Assembly: GCA_963573315.1 (NCBI GenBank)
Contig: OY752151.1
Coordinates: 1,364,001-1,428,000, forward strand
DNA length: 64,000 bases
Direction of reading: 5' to 3'
Origin: Entomortierella parvispora
Lineage: Eukaryota > Mortierellomycota > Mortierellomycetes > Mortierellales > Mortierellaceae
Shown: positions 55,468 through 64,000 of the stretch, in pieces
Position numbering within the stretch: position 1 is the first letter of the stretch
Layout: every line of letters begins with the position of its first letter
Made by a program: the position numbers and the translations under genes
Notes under the pieces: model-generated
Databases searched by the model: none
Told to the model about the DNA's origin: nothing
Seen by the model: the letters and a program-made list of their open reading frames with translations, nothing else

Positions 55468-58067
55468 ATGACGATCGCTTCATACATCAGGCAATTGGTC
55501 CGGCCAGAGCCCAAGACTGACGATCCTCGCAACTGGCCACGGAGTAAAAAGAACATTGTCGTCTTCACAATCGCCTATTGCGCGTTCGTGGCTCCCCTGG
55601 CCTCAAGTATCTACATGCCTGCAGTCGCCCAAGTCAGGGAGGACCTGGACACTACCGAGGCCCTTGTCAGTGCATCCCGTACGTTACCATTCTTGTGATC
55701 GTGCTCTGTTGCTCTGTTGCTCTGTTGTGTGGACTGTTGGTACTCCTGCTCCCCCTTATTTTTCAAAACGCACCCCGGGTCCGGTTGGTGGAGGAGGATG
55801 CTCTCCCTTGCAGCCCAAATAAGCATTCCCGGCAAATTACGTTCCGCTGGGCTTGCCTTCCCCTGCGAGGGGTTGTTGATGTCTTGGAGTGACGAGATGA
55901 ATGATTTTCGAGCAAAGATACCATTGCACCTTTACTCTCCTCGCTCGCCCGCTGTCTTCATGCTCCGCCCCGTTCCCTCTTTATTAGTCTCGCCTCTCTC
56001 TATTCCCACATGCATCGCTTGAGCCCTCATGCAACGCAAACAGTGTTGCAGTGTTTCAGACTCACGCCAACGACGATCGTCGCCTAACCCAAAGCTCCTT
56101 CTCTTCCTCTTTACTTTAATCGACACACATTCAGTATCGGTCTATGTCCTCTTCATGGGTATTATGGTATGGTTTTCTGCTCCGATTGAATCCTGTCTGA
56201 ACTACCTGTCTGTGTCTTCCTGCTGACTGTATTGCCTGCTTCCATCATTAGCCGGTGTTTTGGGCATCTCTCTGCGATTACTATGGTCGTCGTCCCATCT
56301 ACCTTGCCTCCATGTTCATCTTCATCCTTGGCTCTCTGTTTGCGGCCCTGTCGAAAAACTTTTGGCTCTTCTTTGTCATGCGAGCGATCCAAGCCTGGGG
56401 CTCCAGTTCGGTCATGTCGGTCGGCGGCGGCTCCCTGAGTGATATCTTTCACAGCGGCGAACGCGGAACGGCGTTTGGGCTGTTCTATGTAGGACCTCTG
56501 ATTGCGCCCATGATCGGTCCCATTATTGGAGGTGTGATTTCGGATCGTGTAGGATGGCGCTCGACCATGTGGTTACTCCTGGGAACTGCTGTGGTCGCGT
56601 TCTTGTTGGTCCTATTTATTCTCCCAGAGACCTATCGCAAGCACATTGACCCCCCTACTCCTATGGTCGAGGACACTGAGGATGAGAAGGACAACTCGCG
56701 CTCAAACGTTTACTCGACGCACTCAGATCCAACGCTGATTCCCAGTCGATCATCTCTTCATAATCACCGCGAGGGGTCTTTGAGTTCAGCGTCTTGTTCT
56801 CCCTCGATCCATTCTGCGACTGCCGCCCCCGTCGCCGGTACCCCTGCCTCTGTTAAAGAGAGAGTCTCGGTGGAGAGCATGACAAGTTACAACATGTCGA
56901 CTCACAGTGGAACTCACATTGAGAGCGCCAAAGAATTCATGGTACCTTACATGATCCCTACGTTTTTGGAAAAGGATGAGGAAGAAAGAGCTGCTTCCTC
57001 TGAAAAGAGGGAATCCGTTGATAACCAAGACACCATTCATGCCGCCGTTGCTCCAACCTTACCTGCTATTGAACGCCATGTTGCCTTCCCTGACACCGAA
57101 AACAAAGTCGCCGTTGCCACGGACGCAGCAGAGCCCATTGCCAAGCGAAAACACTTCAACCCTCTCCGCCCGTTACTCTGCCTTCGTCAGCCGACCAATG
57201 CCATCTTGGTTAGTTTTAACGGCTTGGCGTTGGGGGCTCAGTTCTGTATGAACAACACTCTGCCAATCTCCTTTGCGGCCAACTACAATTTGACCGAGAT
57301 GCAGATCGGCTTTTGTTTCTGTGCCGGTGGATTCGGTTCGGCTATGGGATCATTGATCGGAGGTCGGTACTCGGACTATGTGATGCGCAAGTGGTTGATC
57401 AAGCAGGAAGTGAAGCGAAGACGCGAGGAACGCGAGCGCGCCATTGCGTTTGGTGAAGCTGTCGATGACGTTGAGGTCAATGTCAAGGACGCGGCTGCGG
57501 TCGTGGATATCTCGATGCGTGCTCCTCCAGAGGTTCGCCTGCAGAGCGTTTGGTTGGGTGTTTTCATTCTGCCATTTGGGCTCTTGCTCTTTGGCTGGTC
57601 TGTGCAGAACAACCTGTCGATTGTGGCTCCTTTGTTTGCAATCGCTTGTGGTAAGTTTGTTTGTTCTGATTCTTGCTTGCCTAGTCTTCGGTCTGCTGTT
57701 GGCGTGTTTATTCAGGCGTTCGGTTCTCTTGCTAATGCACTTTTTTTTCTGCCATCTTTTGCTTTGAATTACAGTTGGTTTCGGCATGACGATGGTCCTT
57801 TCAAGTGCAACAACTGCCTTGGTCGATGCCAACTCGGACAATAACATGGCCACGGCTGCTGTGGCGTGCAACAGTTTCGGACGAGGTATCACTGGGTCAA
57901 TTGGTGGATTTGTGGCCATTCCATTCTTGAATAGCATGGGCAGTGGATGGCTCTACACAATGTGGGCCTTGATCACTATTGCTGGAACAGGTTTACTTGT
58001 TCTAATGGTCGTGCAGGCAAAGTCTTGGCGCCAAAAGGCGGCCGAGAAGGCCTTGAACAATGTTTAA
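55468..58067 (+). CDS. MFS transporter, DHA1 drug:H+ antiporter type
   Basis: Four exons, 55468-55678, 56135-56166 (32 nt), 56252-57650 and 57775-58067, give 644 aa. DHA1 proteins (QDR, AQR, FLR, TPO families in yeast) expel drugs, polyamines or organic acids in exchange for protons at the plasma membrane. Seen: the fungal DHA1 N-terminal motif DPRNWPRSKK, TM1 with APLASSIYMPA, motif A around DYYGRRPIYLAS after TM2, RAIQAWGSS, motif C-like GPIIGGVISDRVGWR, and 12 likely membrane segments. The loop between TM6 and TM7 (about 200-370) is unusually long and Ser/Glu-rich, and a second basic/acidic loop lies after TM8. Intron 1 (456 bp) is longer than most. Substrate not predictable by eye. Confidence 0.9.
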
Positions 58068-58777
58068 AGTCAACTTCCCCTCCCTCTCTTTATTTCTCTT
58101 CACTCATCTCCTAATTATCTCTCCAGCATCTCTCCTCATCTGCATTCACTTTCTTATACCATAAGTATTACGACTCCTTAATAAAAAGCTCCTCGTGGTA
58201 CGATTTTGAACATTCAAAGTGTCACCGTTGTTTGTTGACACATTTGCGGATCAAATCGCCAATGGGGATTTCAATTGAGATTCTTCAGGGCGCACATTCT
58301 GCAGAGCCAGGGCTTCTACAAGAAGAAAGAGTATCGACGTTCCTGCAGAGTCGCAGGGGCCAATTGGTCCTCCACATAGTACTTTGACCTAAACGAGTCG
58401 CGTGCGCATCCGCTTCATACCTCACATCCTTTTTTGGCGTGTAAAAAAACCTTCTTCCAAGAAGCTGGTTGTGATCAGGGAGGGAAGAAAGTAAGGGGAA
58501 AGTAAGAAAGGAGGAGAAAGAGGAATGAGAGGAAAGTAGGGAATGAAGGAGATGCAAATGAGCAGATGGACCACGACAAGAGTGGTCGCACAAAAAAAGA
58601 AGGGTCAAGCGAACGTTCCCTCCATGTTTCTCCTCAAAAACGCGCTCGTCCGCCAGTCTCCTTTCCCACATTCTCTTTTCACCACCCTTCCATCCATTCC
58701 TCCAGGTTCATTCTTCCATTCCTCATTTTTCCGTCCCTCCTTCCCTTTCCTCATTTATACTGTTTCATTTTTCTCAA
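58068..58777. other. Spacer between the MFS and TEX30-like genes
   Basis: AT-rich 3' flank of the transporter with AATAAA at 58180-58185, then a pyrimidine-rich leader (58650-58770) before the next start. No gene seen. Confidence 0.6.
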
Positions 58778-59994
58778 ATGACCAATCCGACAGAGGAATC
58801 CATCAGCGTACCCAACCCAGGCAAGACGGCTATTCCCGTCACGCTCACAAGCCCGCCCGAGGGCGTTAAGCACTCGGGCTTTGGCATCATCCTTGGTCCG
58901 GGAGCAGGTACCTTGAATAAGCCCACCATGATCGGTGCCGATCAAAACCACCATTGCCCCTTTCTCCCCCCTCAGCACTCTGTGAACTACCATACTTACC
59001 AGCCTTCCGCGCTCTTGGATAGGTGGCGATGACAAGACGCCGTTGTTGAATGCCTTGGCGACCGAGATTGCAAAGCAGGGTCACTTTTGTGCGCGATATC
59101 GCCTTACCGTCCCTAATCTACGTAAAACCTTGTCAATTGAAAGAATCTTGTCGTCAAAGCAGTACTTTTCGAGACGTCGTTTGGATCCTCATCTCGTTCT
59201 TTCTAATGATCTATTATATAGCCTTTCGTGTGTCTGGATGCAGGAAGGTGATGGATTATCTCTTCCACCCAAAGACAGGACTTCATCCCTTGCAAGGCTG
59301 CTTTATGGGAGGTCACTCAATGGGATCCAGAGGTATGCAGTAGTTTGTTCCGATTTTTCCACCAAATTCTGACAAAAAGAAACTGACAAAAACATGTATC
59401 AAAATAATAGTCGCAGGAACGTTGGCCCATCAAATCTGTGGTGGAAGGGAATCAAAGGCACCAGCAGCCAAAAAGTCGACAGCGAAAGGAAAAAAGTCCG
59501 TTGCGTCTACATCAGCTACACCCGACGATAAGGCCTTGTCCGCATCTTCTGATTACTCGCCCGACTTTATCCCTGGACTGATCCTCCTCTCTTACCCGTT
59601 GCACACGGCCGACAACACGAAAGCGCTCCGAGATCAGATCCTGTACGACATTCCTGAACGGACTTCAACCTTGTTCATCTCGGGACTCAAGGATACCATG
59701 TGTCAACCTAAGATCTTTGAGAAGGTGTACAAGGATATGAAGTCATCCCCACGGGAGGTCATTCAGATTCAGGATGCAGATCACGGTTTGGGCTATGGGT
59801 CTTCGAAACCTGCAAAGGCAAAGAAGGAGAGTTTGACGACAAGTATTCAGGAATGGGTCGTGGCGTTCATGGATGATACTATCGCTGGATTGGAGGACCG
59901 GAAGGATGGCGCCAAGGCTGTAGTGACACACAAGAAGGCGACATTGAAACAGACAGGCGACGAATGGACTTTTGTGGTATCGTCAGTGGCGTAG
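58778..59994 (+). CDS. TEX30/KANSL3-like alpha/beta-hydrolase
   Basis: Four exons, 58778-58907, 59023-59121, 59222-59332 and 59411-59994, give 307 aa. Seen: GFGIILGPGAGGDDKTPLLNALA, the first strand and oxyanion loop of the family, joined by splicing. A short strand region follows, then KVMDYLF before the nucleophile elbow GGHSMGSRVAG (GxSxG), a Lys/Ser-rich insert (about 125-155), GLILLSYPLHTADNTKALRD as in TEX30, LFISGLKDTMC with the acid residue, and DADHGLG with the catalytic His. The full triad is present, so it may be an active hydrolase; the substrate of this family is unknown. The join between exons 2 and 3 (NLPFRVSGCRK) is the least certain. Confidence 0.85.
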
Positions 59995-60077
59995 AGATAG
60001 AGAAATTCTTTTGAAGCGTACGTAAAGGACGGCGGAGCACAGAGTACAGCAATCGCCTTGTTTATATTAAAACAACT

Positions 60078-62000
60078 TCAGAAAAAAAGCTCGCCGTCAT
60101 CATCTACAGCATCATTGGCGTCAATCCAAGGCACTTCTGTGGTGTTGATACCCTTGCCCATATTCATCAAGCTGTTGGGCACCAATATTTCACTTTTCTG
60201 ATAGTTGTCAATGACCTCGTTTGCCTCGTGGACCTCTTCAACTTCGTTGTCGTCTGGGAGGCAACTCGCTTTCTCGTCGGCAGAAGGAGCAGATACCATG
60301 AGATCTTCGACATCCTGAGCAACATTTTCGATTTTGGACCGTGAAGGCCCGTCGATATCTGGTATTGCTAGGAACTCGGTGAATACCTCAACGACCTTCT
60401 GGATGCTTTCCGCAGGGGTGCCCCTATAAGCTCCGGCTTCAGCCAAAGCGCGAAACAGATCGGGCCTCATCTGGTGCTCGCGGATGATCTTCACCATTTG
60501 ATCGTAAAGACTATATTTCTCTAGTAATCTGTCAACCTCCATTTGAAACTCCTCCGAATAATCGGCCTGCATTCGACGCTCCTCTTCCAAAATTTCATGC
60601 GCATCCACCAATCTGATCAGCCTGATCTTCGTGTCCTCGATTTCTTGTCGGTACTTGTTGTTCTTTTTGACGTAGGTTCGGATGTGCAAGAGTGCGTCCT
60701 TGTAACTCATTCTCTTATATTGAGCTGACCAAAAGTAGGAGCCCTGCCCGCCCTTTTCATTTTTCAGCCTCAGCCCCTGGCTTACCACGTTCAGAAGGTC
60801 AATCCTAAAGGGCTGCTCTTTAAGAGCCACATCAACAGGGTGGATAATACGAAAGTAACCCCAGCTGTCCTCTGTTCTGTCCTCGTCCATCAATTCGACT
60901 TCATCCGTCTCGTTATCCTTAATGAACGCTCTGCAATTGTCCTGAACGGATTCGTTTTTGGCTATGGCGTCTCTCATTTGAAGCATCTTCTCCATAAGCT
61001 TACCCTTGACTTCGTCCTGGAGACCAACGGTATCGATCAGACATTTGGATAGGTCTCCATACCTGTCCTCCACTAACTCATCGATGGCTCTCATTTTTGG
61101 TGTCTTTTTCATCATGGCCGACCTGAAGGAAATAGGCTGATTGTACGTGGCGATTTTGAGGATCTTCTGGATCAAGTTCAGGGTCATACACTTTCGGATG
61201 GATTTGACACTTGCAAGATCACAATCGATCCAAAAATGAGGGAAGGTACTCCGTCCAATGAGGTCACTCAAGTGCTTGATCTTGGTGGCGCAATGGGCCC
61301 CGAATCCCGTGGTATCGTCTGGATGAGTACGCGTGTAGTCCGTCTTGGTATGAACAATGGACAGGATTTCTTGGAGCTGTGGAAACGCCTCCAAGTAACA
61401 TAATAGTGCGTCCTTTAGCCCCTGACCAAACATACTCTGACCCACAACGAGCAGAACCAGGTGAATGTCGCCGGCTTCTTTCAGCGCGTCAAAGATGTTG
61501 GCCATATGAACTTCGTCGTTTCCTTCGGTGTCGTTAAGGCCTGGTGTATCAATCAAGTGGAACAGGACTTCAGGCCGAGGCTTGCTTGTCTCGGCACGTC
61601 TGATTCCGTATTTACCCCTTGGTGGCATACGTACGTTCAGGGCGTCTTCATAGTCTTCAATGCCCATCTTTTCGTATTCAACCGTTGCTGAGGGTTCGGA
61701 AGAATCGGGCCGCGTGGTATCGAACACCTCAAAGGAAGGTAGGTCGGTGAGAATAGAATACTGGATCACATCATTTGTACATGACGTTAATCCGGTGCCA
61801 ATCACTTCCTCCTTCGTCTTATGGTTTGGGTCGGCGTACTGATGAATAGCTTGGATGAGGGTGCTTTTACCGGCCTGCGTTTCGCCCAGGACCAAGATAT
61901 TGTACTGGCCCTGAACAGCGTTGGAGGCGTTCCGTTCTGACGCTGATGGATGTGAGAGCAAACCCTTTGAAGTCGACCTGACGTTCTTTATGATCCCCAT
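60078..62000 (-). CDS. Large AIG1/septin-like GTPase with coiled-coil C-terminus
   Basis: Intronless, 640 aa. Seen: G1 P-loop GETQAGKST (39-47), Thr of TGLTSCT (about 69-75) as likely G2, G3 DTPGL (151-155), G4 TKTD (218-221), so the GTPase fold appears intact and of the TRAFAC/AIG1-like type. A motif KKTPKMRAIDELVEDRYGDL follows the G domain, then GSYFWSAQYKRMSYKDALLHIRTYVKK, a long charged helical region (about 430-520, coiled-coil-like) and the conserved box MRPDLFRALAEAGAYRGTP, ending in an acidic tail. A paralog starts upstream on the same strand with the same boxes. Role unknown; membrane remodelling or immune-type GTPases (GIMAP, AIG1) share the G-domain style, but function here is inference. 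Confidence 0.78.
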   Translation of the reverse strand: MGIIKNVRSTSKGLLSHPSASERNASNAVQGQYNILVLGETQAGKSTLIQAIHQYADPNHKTKEEVIGTGLTSCTNDVIQYSILTDLPSFEVFDTTRPDSSEPSATVEYEKMGIEDYEDALNVRMPPRGKYGIRRAETSKPRPEVLFHLIDTPGLNDTEGNDEVHMANIFDALKEAGDIHLVLLVVGQSMFGQGLKDALLCYLEAFPQLQEILSIVHTKTDYTRTHPDDTTGFGAHCATKIKHLSDLIGRSTFPHFWIDCDLASVKSIRKCMTLNLIQKILKIATYNQPISFRSAMMKKTPKMRAIDELVEDRYGDLSKCLIDTVGLQDEVKGKLMEKMLQMRDAIAKNESVQDNCRAFIKDNETDEVELMDEDRTEDSWGYFRIIHPVDVALKEQPFRIDLLNVVSQGLRLKNEKGGQGSYFWSAQYKRMSYKDALLHIRTYVKKNNKYRQEIEDTKIRLIRLVDAHEILEEERRMQADYSEEFQMEVDRLLEKYSLYDQMVKIIREHQMRPDLFRALAEAGAYRGTPAESIQKVVEVFTEFLAIPDIDGPSRSKIENVAQDVEDLMVSAPSADEKASCLPDDNEVEEVHEANEVIDNYQKSEILVPNSLMNMGKGINTTEVPWIDANDAVDDDGELFF

Positions 62001-62752
62001 GATGATGAAGTGATACTGTTGATGATTCGGCACATGGAGGTGCCATTTGATTATTATTTTTTCTAAAGAAATGAAGCTACAATACCTGGGAGGTGCAGAT
62101 GGTTACGTACCTGATGGCTTGGAGGAATGTGGTGTTTGGATACAAACGAGAAAAAAAAATCTGAATAAATGAGCGGAAAAAGTCCACCCCACTTTCTCGA
62201 AAAGGTTTCGAGCAAGGGGTGGGATAGTCAAGGCAAAGTCAATTCTTGATGCCATGACTTCTCAGAAAGTTGCTCACTTGCTGGTCAGTGCGCTGCTTTT
62301 GAACTGAAGTTGCCTGATTTCTTCCCGTCTAAAGACGCGAGATGCAAACACTCCTTACCATGCCCCATCAGTTCTCAATTGTGACGCGAGGCAAAGCAAG
62401 CTAGGCAAGGCAAGGCAAGGCAAGGCAAGGCAAGGCAAGGCAACGCGATGCAAAGCAAGGCAAGCGATACAAAGCAAAACAAGGCAAAGCAAAGCAAAGT
62501 CCCCCATCCCCCTAAAAAGAGATACCCGTGCGTCGCACAGCTGGATTTCGTGCCATTCACCAGCGATAGTATATGTCTGATATCATCTTCCACCCGCACG
62601 GCATACCTTGGCGAACGACAGCTCGACGAGTGGTGGAAGGGGTTGCTAGGGCTAGTGCCAAGGTAGGCCGGTACAGGGTTCTGTGAACGCGGCCAGGGTC
62701 CATTATGAGTGCACAAAGATGTTTATTGCTTGTGTTCAGGAAATGAAGGGGA
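62001..62752. other. Spacer between the two GTPase paralogs
   Basis: Promoter of the downstream GTPase and 3' flank of the partial paralog. It contains a GGCAA pentanucleotide array (62404-62443) that decays into related units to about 62500. No gene seen. Confidence 0.6.
62404..62443. repeat. (GGCAA)8 pentanucleotide repeat with decayed flank
   Basis: Eight near-perfect GGCAA units in a row, followed by degenerate AAAGCAAGGCAA-type copies to about 62500. Confidence 0.9.
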
Positions 62753-64000
62753 TCAAAAGATCCAGTCGCCCTCGCTAAAAGTGATTGAGAGGTTGTCTGG
62801 TGTGTCGGCTGGGGAGACCACAACATGATTGGGGGCGATCTCACCGCTTTCATTCTCACCCAGAGTGTGGCTGTGAGATGTGTCGGTAGTGGAAGTAATA
62901 ACGTCACCGGTGAGGGCTGCGTCCTGGACTTCTCGTTCATCTGAAGTTTGAAGCCCCGTCTTGTCCAGAGGAGAAGTAGGAGTGGAAGCAACCTGGAGGG
63001 CAACAGCACCACCTTCCTCGTCCTGCGATGTCGGATCGACAGTATTGGCAGGGGTAGAAACTGTGGCATTGGAAACAGGGTGGTTAACTTGGTCCGGCCA
63101 GACAGTTGATGTCGCCTCTTCAATTGGATTCGGGAGTGACGGGGATGTAAGGACTTCTCCGTCCTCGAAGATAACGTCTGTGTTGTCCTTGAAAGCTAGT
63201 TCTAGACCAGGCGTGCTGGCTAGGAACGTGGTGAGGACGTCAACGACTTTTTGGAGGCTTTTCATGGGGGACCTTCGATAGGCGCCAGCTTCAGCAAGAG
63301 CGCGAAACAGATCGGGTCTCATGTATCTCTCCCGTGCAATTTTCACAATATTGATGAGTAAGCTGTTCTCATCCAGCACCATTTCGACTTCTTGTTGCAG
63401 CTCCTTTGATTGTTCACTCTCCTTCAGGCGCTCTTTTTCCAGCAATTCTCGCTTCAGTTTCAATTCGATCATCCATTCGCTCTCACTGTCGATCAGGTGC
63501 CGATACTTGTTACATTTTTTGATATAAGCTCGGACGTGCAGGACCGCGTTCTGGTAGCTCTTTCTCTTGTATCGAGTTGTCCACCATCGAAAGCCTTCGC
63601 CCCCTTTTTGATCGCTCAATTTGAACCCAGGATGTCTTACGTTCAAGATGTCAATAGTAAGGTCCAGTTCCCTTAGAGCCGCGGTGCCAGGGTGGACCAA
63701 TTGAAAGTATTCCCAATTTTCGTCAATTCTCAATTCGTCCAACAACTCCAAGCTGTCTGTATTGAGATCCAAGAGGAAGATTCGGGTATTCTCTTGTTCG
63801 GATTCATTTCTTGCAATCTTTTCTCTCAGTTGAAGCATGTCGTGCGCCTGAGTCTTTTGCACGTTACCCATATGCTGAAGAGAACTGGCGAGGGACATGG
63901 ACATGTTTCCGAATTTGCTCTCAATCAATTCGTCAATGTCTCTCATTTTAGGCGTCTTCCTCATCATGGTAGAATTGAGAGAGATGGGTTGGTTGAACAT
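62753..64000 (-). CDS. Large GTPase paralog, C-terminal part (5' end beyond the window)
   Basis: Open to the right edge of the window; 415 codons visible, without the G domain. It matches the neighbouring GTPase box by box: NQPISLNSTMMRKTPKMRDI, GFRWWTTRYKRKSYQNAVLHVRAYIKK, a charged helical region and MRPDLFRALAEAGAYRRSP. The C-terminal 150 residues differ fully: a Ser/Thr/Pro/Glu-rich tail ending SEGDWIF instead of the neighbour's acidic DDDGELFF. This indicates a tandem duplication with fast tail divergence. Intronless as far as visible. Confidence 0.78.
   Translation of the reverse strand: MFNQPISLNSTMMRKTPKMRDIDELIESKFGNMSMSLASSLQHMGNVQKTQAHDMLQLREKIARNESEQENTRIFLLDLNTDSLELLDELRIDENWEYFQLVHPGTAALRELDLTIDILNVRHPGFKLSDQKGGEGFRWWTTRYKRKSYQNAVLHVRAYIKKCNKYRHLIDSESEWMIELKLKRELLEKERLKESEQSKELQQEVEMVLDENSLLINIVKIARERYMRPDLFRALAEAGAYRRSPMKSLQKVVDVLTTFLASTPGLELAFKDNTDVIFEDGEVLTSPSLPNPIEEATSTVWPDQVNHPVSNATVSTPANTVDPTSQDEEGGAVALQVASTPTSPLDKTGLQTSDEREVQDAALTGDVITSTTDTSHSHTLGENESGEIAPNHVVVSPADTPDNLSITFSEGDWIF

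Overview
This window reads as nuclear DNA of an early-diverging filamentous fungus, most likely Mortierellomycota or a close relative. The evidence is dense intron-bearing genes with GT..AG introns mostly of 44-130 bp, a GDP-mannose 4,6-dehydratase, a fungal perilipin, multiplied ABCC transporters, and multiplied intronless septin/AIG1-like GTPases. The placement is inference from gene content; no marker gene was compared. Exon models were built by hand from splice consensus, reading phase and family conservation. In every multi-exon gene the summed exon lengths keep the reading frame.

Layout. 0-7.4 kb holds the 3' part of proteasome ATPase RPT1 (+), GDP-mannose dehydratase (+), an acidic MEA1-like protein (+), the ER mannosyltransferase ALG11 (+) and signal peptidase subunit SEC11 (-), so it is rich in secretory and glycosylation genes. 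7.6-9.2 kb has an unrecognised gene (-) and dynein light chain LC8 (+). 9.2-14.6 kb is the first full ABCC transporter (A, -), divergent from an AlkB-like dioxygenase (+) at 15.4-16.6 kb. 17.1-19.7 kb has a coiled-coil protein and a secreted His-rich protein (both +). 19.9-21.7 kb is a verprolin/WIP protein (-), and 22.2-23.7 kb a perilipin (-) with a long leader. 23.7-27.2 kb shows no gene and is full of simple repeats. 27.2-39.1 kb holds ABCC transporters B and C in tandem (-). 39.7-42.7 kb has an Arb2/FAM172A-like protein (-) and a YdcZ-type membrane protein (-). 42.7-46.4 kb shows no gene. 46.4-50.2 kb has mitochondrial succinyl-CoA ligase beta (-) head to head with complex III subunit QCR8 (+). 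50.6-54 kb has a YbjQ-domain protein (-) with an 8-nt microexon and the tRNA methyltransferase TRM13 (-). 55.5-60 kb has a DHA1-type MFS exporter (+) and a TEX30-like hydrolase (+). 60-64 kb has two tandem paralogous large GTPases (-), the second cut by the window edge.

Themes. (1) GDP-mannose use and ER processing (GMD, ALG11, SEC11). (2) Export and detoxification (three ABCC pumps, one DHA1 pump, an AlkB-like enzyme sharing a divergent promoter with one pump). (3) Mitochondrial energy genes sharing an intergenic region. (4) Lipid-droplet coating, as expected of an oil-rich fungus. (5) A duplicated family of large GTPases of unknown function, which is the best candidate here for undescribed biology.
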